A model generated the notes under the pieces. That model was not told the DNA's origin. It made no database searches and saw only the letters and a list, made by a program, of their open reading frames with translations. From positions 1 to 10,434 of the forward strand of contig JAICLN010000120.1 of the NCBI GenBank assembly GCA_025925615.1: a stretch of DNA of 10,434 nucleotides. The letters are read 5' to 3'. The position numbers and the translations under genes were made by a program. This document shows positions 6,170-10,434 of the stretch, piece after piece (position 1 is the first letter of the stretch; the number at the start of each line of letters is the position of its first letter). This DNA is from Actinomycetospora sp. GTDB lineage: Bacteria > Actinomycetota > Actinomycetes > Mycobacteriales > Pseudonocardiaceae.

Positions 6170-7316
6170 CTACATGAAACTGGCGTCCCCGTCGTACTCC
6201 GACGGATCCCAGACGTCCGGCGTCGCCAGCTCGGCCTCGAGCTGCGGGTCCGAGGTGAGGTAGTAGAACGACCACGCGGCCTTCGTGATCCGGTACGGCG
6301 CGGCCCGGTCGAAGGCCGCGAACTTCGGGAGGTCGCAGCCGTTGTGCTCCAGCAGGCCGAAGCCCTCGCGGGCGGAGCGGGCCGCGGCTGCACGGACCAG
6401 GCCGGGCAGCAGGTCGACCGCAGTGTCCACCGTCTGGTAGTCGACGATCTTCATGCTGCGCATGCCCGACGGGCGGTCGTACACCGTGACCACGCAGAAA
6501 GCCCGGATCTTCCCGGCCCGTTCGGCGGTGTAGACCCACAGCCGCCCGGAGCGCAGCAGGAGCCGGTAGTGCCACTCGAGGGTCGCGCGGTCCCGCACGG
6601 CGAGCAGCGTGTCGGGGTCCCGGTCCCGGAGCTCCTCCCAGAAGGCGTCGAAGCGGTCGTCGAAGCCGCGGCGCTCGACGACGTCGACACCGGCGGGCGT
6701 GGCCGGGAGCGAGCGCGTCCGCACTCCCTCCTTGACCGCGAGCGCCGCGGCGGCCGGCAGCGCGAGGGCTCCGGCGGCCGGGACCCCCTTCATCGACAGC
6801 ACCTCCCGCGCGAAGGCGCGGCGGTTCGTCACCAGGTACGCCGCCCGGCCCCAGTCACCGAGCGGCACCGGGGTGCCGTAGGCCTGGCCAGATCGGGGTC
6901 GCCCCGGCGCCGACGTTGGAGCTCAGGACGACGTCGGCGCCGTCCTGGTTGAAGTACTCGTCCATCAGCAGCGCCGCGTAGCTGCGGTGCTCGGCCGTGG
7001 CCGCCCACGCGAGCCCGGTGGCGCCGATCTTCTCCTCGCCCCGGTGGACGTAGGGCGAAGGCACGTTGGTGACCGATCCGACGACGGCCCCGTCGGCGTC
7101 CTCCAGGACCCACCCCACCGGCCAGTGCCCCGCGAGCCGCGGCCACAGGGGGTGCTCCTCGAACAGGGCGCGCCGGTCCTCGGGCGTGAAGATGTTCTTC
7201 AGGTACGCCGACTCCAGCCGGTACATGGCGGGGAAGTCGTCGAACGTGGCCTCCCGCAGTTCCGGGGGTTCGACGACGGGTGCGGGTGCCGCCGCCGTGG
7301 TGGGTTCGGTGCTCAC
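6170..7316 (-). pseudogene. GNAT-family acyltransferase split by a frameshift
   Basis: The gene starts at GTG 7314-7316, overlapping the P450 stop by GTGA. Its first frame gives 143 good residues: LREATFDDFPAMYRLESAYL, HPLWPRLAGHWPVGWVLEDA, YVHRGEEKIGATGLAW and SSNVGAGATPIW. It then runs into nonsense and a TGA at 6855. The second frame resumes at 6886 with QAYGTPVPLGDWGRAAYLVT and continues 238 residues to the TAG at 6170. Joined, they make one protein of about 381 residues. The total is 1147 bases, one more than a whole number of codons, which fits a one-base insertion near 6884-6890 (TGG-C-CAG). The first half has the GNAT look: VVGSVTNV strand, then GLAW...EHRSYAALLMDEYF in place of the acyl-CoA binding loop. 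The donor and acceptor are unknown; the context suggests acylation or release of the carrier-bound amino acid. A sequencing error would make it intact. Confidence 0.8.
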
Positions 7317-8557
7317 GTGCCCGACACCGCCAGGGGGAGAGCGGTGAGTCCGCGCAGCCCGAGGTTCTCCCGCCAGGTCAGCGGTTCGTCGATGAGCTCG
7401 ATGTGGGGGAGCCGCCGCAGCAGGGTCTCGAAGCCGATCCGGCCCTCGAGGCGGGCCAGTCCCGCTCCGAAGCAGAAGTGCGCGCCCCACGCGAACGCCA
7501 CGTGGCGGTTGTCGGGGCGGGCGAGGTCGAGCCGGTCGGGGTCGTGGAAGCGGTGCGGGTCGCGGTTGGCCGATCCCATCACCGCGATCACGGCCTGCTT
7601 GTGCCCGATCTGTTTGCCGCCGAGCTCGAGGTCCCGCGGCGCGAGGCGTGCGGTGTGCTGGCTGGGGCTCTCGAAGCGCAGCAGCTCCTCGACCGCGGAG
7701 TCCGTCAGCTCGGGCGAGGCGCGCAGCCGGGCCAGGGCTTCGGGGTCGCGCAGCAACGCGAGCAGACCGTTGCCGAACAGGTTGGTGGTGGTCTCGAGAC
7801 CGCCGACCATGGTGACGATGCAGTTGGCGACGATCTCCTCGGTGCTGAACCGGTCGCCGTCGACCTCGGCGGCGATGTAGGCCGACACCAGCCCGTCGAC
7901 GGGCTGCTCGCGCTGCGCCTCGACCTCGGCGGTGAAGTAGGCGACGAGGTTCTGCACGGCCTCGAGCACGCCGCCGAGCCGTTCGGGGTTGTGCTGGAAG
8001 TTGCCCAGCATCTCGGCGAACGTCGTCGACCACCGCTTGAGGGCCATGTGGTCCTCGACCGGCACCCCGAGCAGGTCGGTGGTGACCATGGCGGGCAGCG
8101 GGTCGGCGAAGTCGGCCATCAGGTCCATGCGGCCGTCGCCGCGGGCGAGGACGTCGTCGAGTAGCTGCTCACCGATCTCGGCGATGCGCCCGTCGAGGAC
8201 CGCCACCCGCGCCGGGGTGAACGCCGCGCTCGCGAGCCGCCGGACCCGGGGGTGCTCCGGGGCGTCCATGAACAGCATCATCCGCACCATCAGCTCGGCG
8301 ACCGGCGCGACCTCGGGGACCCCGAGCAGCTCGAAGTACTCCGGCGGCGGGGTGCGCCGCGCCGAGAACCGCTTGAGCACGGTCGTGACGTCGTCGTAGC
8401 CGGTGACGATCCATGCGTGCAGGTAGGGGTCCCAGTGCACCGGGTCGGTGGTGCGCAGGTTCTCGTAGAGCGGGTACGGGTCGGCGAGGACCTCGGGGTC
8501 GAGCAGCTCGGCGTAGCTGCGCGTCTCCTTCACCACGGCGCCACCCGGCTCGGTCAC
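7313..8557 (-). CDS. Cytochrome P450 coupled to the NRPS didomain gene
   Basis: A complete 414-residue P450. Seen: MDAPEHPRVRRLASAAFTPA at 97-116 (C-helix region); I-helix VGGLETTT at 251-258, with Glu255-Thr256 as the acid-alcohol pair for oxygen activation; E291-L-L-R294; heme loop FAWGAHFCFG at 355-364, with Cys362 as the ligand and Ala where Gly is usual after Phe. The start is GTG 8555-8557, which overlaps the NRPS stop (GTGA). AGGAGGT lies six bases upstream, inside the NRPS gene. Its own stop overlaps the GNAT start in the same way, so the three genes should be translated together. From known systems (NovH/NovI, the nikkomycin and skyllamycin P450s) I infer hydroxylation of the aminoacyl group held on the upstream carrier domain. 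A product-tailoring role is the alternative. The partner ferredoxin is not in the window. Confidence 0.96.
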   Translation of the reverse strand: MTEPGGAVVKETRSYAELLDPEVLADPYPLYENLRTTDPVHWDPYLHAWIVTGYDDVTTVLKRFSARRTPPPEYFELLGVPEVAPVAELMVRMMLFMDAPEHPRVRRLASAAFTPARVAVLDGRIAEIGEQLLDDVLARGDGRMDLMADFADPLPAMVTTDLLGVPVEDHMALKRWSTTFAEMLGNFQHNPERLGGVLEAVQNLVAYFTAEVEAQREQPVDGLVSAYIAAEVDGDRFSTEEIVANCIVTMVGGLETTTNLFGNGLLALLRDPEALARLRASPELTDSAVEELLRFESPSQHTARLAPRDLELGGKQIGHKQAVIAVMGSANRDPHRFHDPDRLDLARPDNRHVAFAWGAHFCFGAGLARLEGRIGFETLLRRLPHIELIDEPLTWRENLGLRGLTALPLAVSGT

Positions 8558-10380
8558 GGGGTGACCTCCTGCGCGCGGGTGATCTCGGTGGCGAGCGCGG
8601 AGACGGTGGGTCCGCGGAACAGCTGGCGCAGCGCCAGCTTCACCCCGTACCGCTGCCGGATCCGGGAGATCACCTGCATGGCGAGCATGGAGTGTCCGCC
8701 GAGCAGGAAGATGTTGTCGTCCACGCCGATCTCGGGCAGGTTCAGCAGCCCGGCGATCAGCTCGCCCAGCCACGCCCGGACCTCGACGACGTCCTCGCCC
8801 GCCGACGACACGGCCGGCGCCGCTGCGGCGACGGGCTGCGGGAGCGCCGCCCGGTCGAGCTTGCCGTTCGGCGTCGTCGGCAGGGCGTCGAGGGCGACGA
8901 CGTGGGCGGGCACCATGTAGTCCGGCAACTGCGCCGCCAGGAACCCGCGCACGTCGGCCGCCGACGGTGGCGCCGCCGGGTCGGACGCGACGACGTAGGC
9001 CGCCAGCTCCCGCTCCCCGGACTCGTCGCCGGTCACGGCCACGGTCCCGGCCCGGACCCCGGGAGCCTGGGTCAGCCATGCGGTGATCTCGGCCGGCTCG
9101 ATCCGATAGCCACGGATCTTGACCTGGTCGTCGAGGCGGCCGAGGAACACCAGCCGGCCGTCGTCGAGGCGACACACCCGATCCCCGGTGCGGTACCCGC
9201 GCACCGCCGACCCGCCCGTCTCGCCGGCCGGGACGTGCACGGTGACGAACCGGTCCGCGGTCCGCGCCGGGTCGTGCCGGTAGCCGCGGCCCACGTGCGG
9301 GCCGATCAGGACCAGCTCCCCGGGCTCGCCGTCGGCGACCGGTGCCAGCGCCTCGTCGCACAGCAGCGCCACGGTGCCCGGGATCGGGCGACCGATCGAC
9401 GGCGGGCCGGTGTGGTCACCCTGTGGGGCGACCACCCCTGACGTCGCGACCACCGTGGCCTCGGTCGGGCCGTAGTTGTTGACCACCGTGAACGGCAGAC
9501 CCGGTACCGGGCGGCGGGTGAGCCGCTCCGCCCCGGTCAGCAACGTGCGCAACGCGGTCCGCTCGGGCCAGTCGGCGACCATCAACTGCTCGGCCAGCAA
9601 CGTCGGCGCGAACCCGATCGTGATCCGCTGGGCGACCAGCCAGTCCTGCAGCAGCGCCGGCGAACGGTGGGTCCCCTCGTCCGCGACGTGCAGCGCCGCC
9701 CCCACGGCCAGCGGCGGCCAGATCTCCCACACCGCCGCGTCGAACCCCAGCCCGGCCACCTGCGAGGCACGGTCGTCGGCGGTCACCCCGAACGCCGCGT
9801 TGTGCCAGTCGACCAGGTGCGCCAGGTTCGCGTGGGTGATCTCCACGCCCTTCGGGCGCCCGGTGCTGCCCGAGGTGTAGATGACGTAGGCCAGGTCGTC
9901 GGGCTCCGACGGCGCCGCGACCGGCGGCCCGGCCGCCGCGGCGTCCGCCCCGTCCACCTCGATCACCGACCACGACCCCCGCGGGACCGCGCCCGCGTGG
10001 TCGCGGTCGGTCAGCACCGCCGCCGCGGCGGCGTCACCGAGGATGTAGGCGATCCGGTCGGCCGGCGTCGCCGGGTCCAGCGGCAGATACGCCGCCCCGG
10101 CCCGCATGGCCGCGAGGGCCGCAACGACGTAGCGCGCGCCCCGCGGCAGCAGGACGGCCACGCACGAGCCCTGACCGGCGCCCGAGGCGCGCAGCGCCCT
10201 CGCCCACCGGTCGGCCTGCGCGTCGAGCTCGGCGTAGGTGAGCTGCCCGTCCGCCGCCACCAGCGCGGGGCGGTCGGCCACGCTCTGCGCGAGGACCGCG
10301 ACGCGGGCCGGTACGGACGCGAAGGTCCCCGCGTCCGGCGTGCTCGAGGTGCTGGATCCCGCGATCGTCCCCGTGCTCAT
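8554..10380 (-). CDS. NRPS adenylation-peptidyl carrier didomain protein, leucine-type code
   Basis: A 608-residue cytosolic enzyme that adenylates an amino acid with ATP and loads it on its own phosphopantetheine arm. Adenylation motifs seen in order: LTYAELD 47-53; RAGAAYLPLDP 93-103; YTSGSTGRPKGVEITH 168-183; FDAAVWEIW 213-221; NNYGPTEATV 301-310; YRTGD 396-400; GRLDDQVKIRGYRIEPAEI 414-432; PNGKLDR 504-510. The carrier domain has LLGGHSMLAMQ at 559-569 with Ser564 as attachment site. By alignment to PheA I read the pocket as D214 A215 W218 F257 L281 G283 N302 V310 V311 K507, which I remember as a leucine code. There is no condensation, epimerisation or thioesterase domain; after a 20-residue leader it is A-T only. 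The ATG at 10380 has only weak GGCGG upstream. It is the first gene of the visible operon, with the P450 start overlapping its stop. Confidence 0.97.
   Translation of the reverse strand: MSTGTIAGSSTSSTPDAGTFASVPARVAVLAQSVADRPALVAADGQLTYAELDAQADRWARALRASGAGQGSCVAVLLPRGARYVVAALAAMRAGAAYLPLDPATPADRIAYILGDAAAAAVLTDRDHAGAVPRGSWSVIEVDGADAAAAGPPVAAPSEPDDLAYVIYTSGSTGRPKGVEITHANLAHLVDWHNAAFGVTADDRASQVAGLGFDAAVWEIWPPLAVGAALHVADEGTHRSPALLQDWLVAQRITIGFAPTLLAEQLMVADWPERTALRTLLTGAERLTRRPVPGLPFTVVNNYGPTEATVVATSGVVAPQGDHTGPPSIGRPIPGTVALLCDEALAPVADGEPGELVLIGPHVGRGYRHDPARTADRFVTVHVPAGETGGSAVRGYRTGDRVCRLDDGRLVFLGRLDDQVKIRGYRIEPAEITAWLTQAPGVRAGTVAVTGDESGERELAAYVVASDPAAPPSAADVRGFLAAQLPDYMVPAHVVALDALPTTPNGKLDRAALPQPVAAAAPAVSSAGEDVVEVRAWLGELIAGLLNLPEIGVDDNIFLLGGHSMLAMQVISRIRQRYGVKLALRQLFRGPTVSALATEITRAQEVTP
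8564..8570 (-). promoter_or_regulatory. Ribosome binding site for the second P450, inside the NRPS gene
   Basis: AGGAGGT on the - strand, six bases before the GTG at 8555-8557. It lies in the last codons of the NRPS gene. The frame is also open far upstream, antisense to no gene but out of frame with the NRPS, so this site is what defines the P450 start. Confidence 0.85.
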
Positions 10381-10434
10381 CGAACCGCCGTGCCGCAGAT
10401 CGCGTGGCTCGTGCGTGCGATCGACTTGAATTCA
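10381..10434 (-). promoter_or_regulatory. Upstream region of the NRPS operon (partial)
   Basis: These 54 bases precede the NRPS start and run to the window edge. No clear promoter is visible. The edge has TTGAATTCA (10426-10434), an AT-rich near-palindrome unlike the rest of the window, which could be part of an operator or promoter continuing outside. This is position-based inference only. Confidence 0.2.

Noticed and set aside
4243..6393. 716-codon open frame on the - strand.
   Set aside because: It is a shifted reading of the dehydrogenase. Only its last part is meaningful, and only as pieces of the decayed regulator.
6855..6890. Programmed ribosomal frameshift joining the two GNAT halves.
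   Set aside because: No slippery heptamer or evident downstream structure at TGG-CCAGG. A simple one-base insertion or sequencing error explains the total length better.
7313..9361. One 682-codon open frame that appears to fuse an N-terminal region to the second P450.
   Set aside because: Its part above 8557 is an out-of-frame reading of the NRPS gene, rich in Arg, Ala and Gly with no motif. The P450 has its own GTG and AGGAGGT at the overlap.
8413..9441. Long + strand frame opposite the NRPS gene.
   Set aside because: It is the antisense shadow of a gene whose motifs are all present on the - strand.
10426..10434. AT-rich TTGAATTCA at the window end as an operator.
   Set aside because: It is cut by the window edge, so symmetry cannot be confirmed; it also contains an EcoRI site, so it may just reflect a cloning or contig boundary.

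Overview
The window is very GC-rich (roughly 70 percent or more by eye), with GTG starts and high third-position GC. This fits an actinomycete, plausibly of the Pseudonocardia type; the genus is a guess from composition and gene content.

Layout. (a) 1-558, + strand: the 3' part of an aldo/keto reductase, cut by the window edge. (b) 566-1735, - strand: a complete bacterial cytochrome P450 converging on it. (c) 2030-3601, + strand: a CPA1-family Na+/H+ antiporter, diverging from the P450 across a 294-base gap. (d) About 3602-4664: a region with no intact gene. It holds the decayed end of a cysteine-dioxygenase-like cupin, a cluster of short direct and inverted repeats, and the decayed start of a LuxR/AfsR-type ATPase regulator. 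(e) 4665-5807, - strand: a complete acyl-CoA dehydrogenase, preceded by a small ORF (5849-6079) that looks like a truncated AhpD/carboxymuconolactone decarboxylase-like protein. (f) 6170-10380, - strand: a compact biosynthetic operon. In transcription order it encodes a stand-alone NRPS adenylation-carrier didomain protein, a second P450 and a GNAT-type acyltransferase. The genes are joined by two 4-base GTGA overlaps.

How the genes work together. The adenylation domain has all core motifs. By alignment to PheA I read its pocket as D-A-W-F-L-G-N-V-V-K, which I remember as a leucine code. The didomain has no condensation or thioesterase domain. An amino acid loaded on a free carrier next to a coupled P450 is the layout used for oxidation of carrier-bound amino acids, as in NovH/NovI. 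The simplest model is leucyl-S-carrier, then a hydroxylated leucyl-S-carrier, then acylation or off-loading by the GNAT protein. The GNAT gene is split by a one-base frameshift near 6884-6890, so the last step may be dead in this strain, or the sequence may have an error there. The acyl-CoA dehydrogenase could act on acyl-CoA or belong to the pathway; the window does not decide.

The main points for follow-up are the leucine-type A-T/P450/GNAT cassette, the GNAT frameshift, and the two decayed genes with the repeat cluster in the convergent gap.
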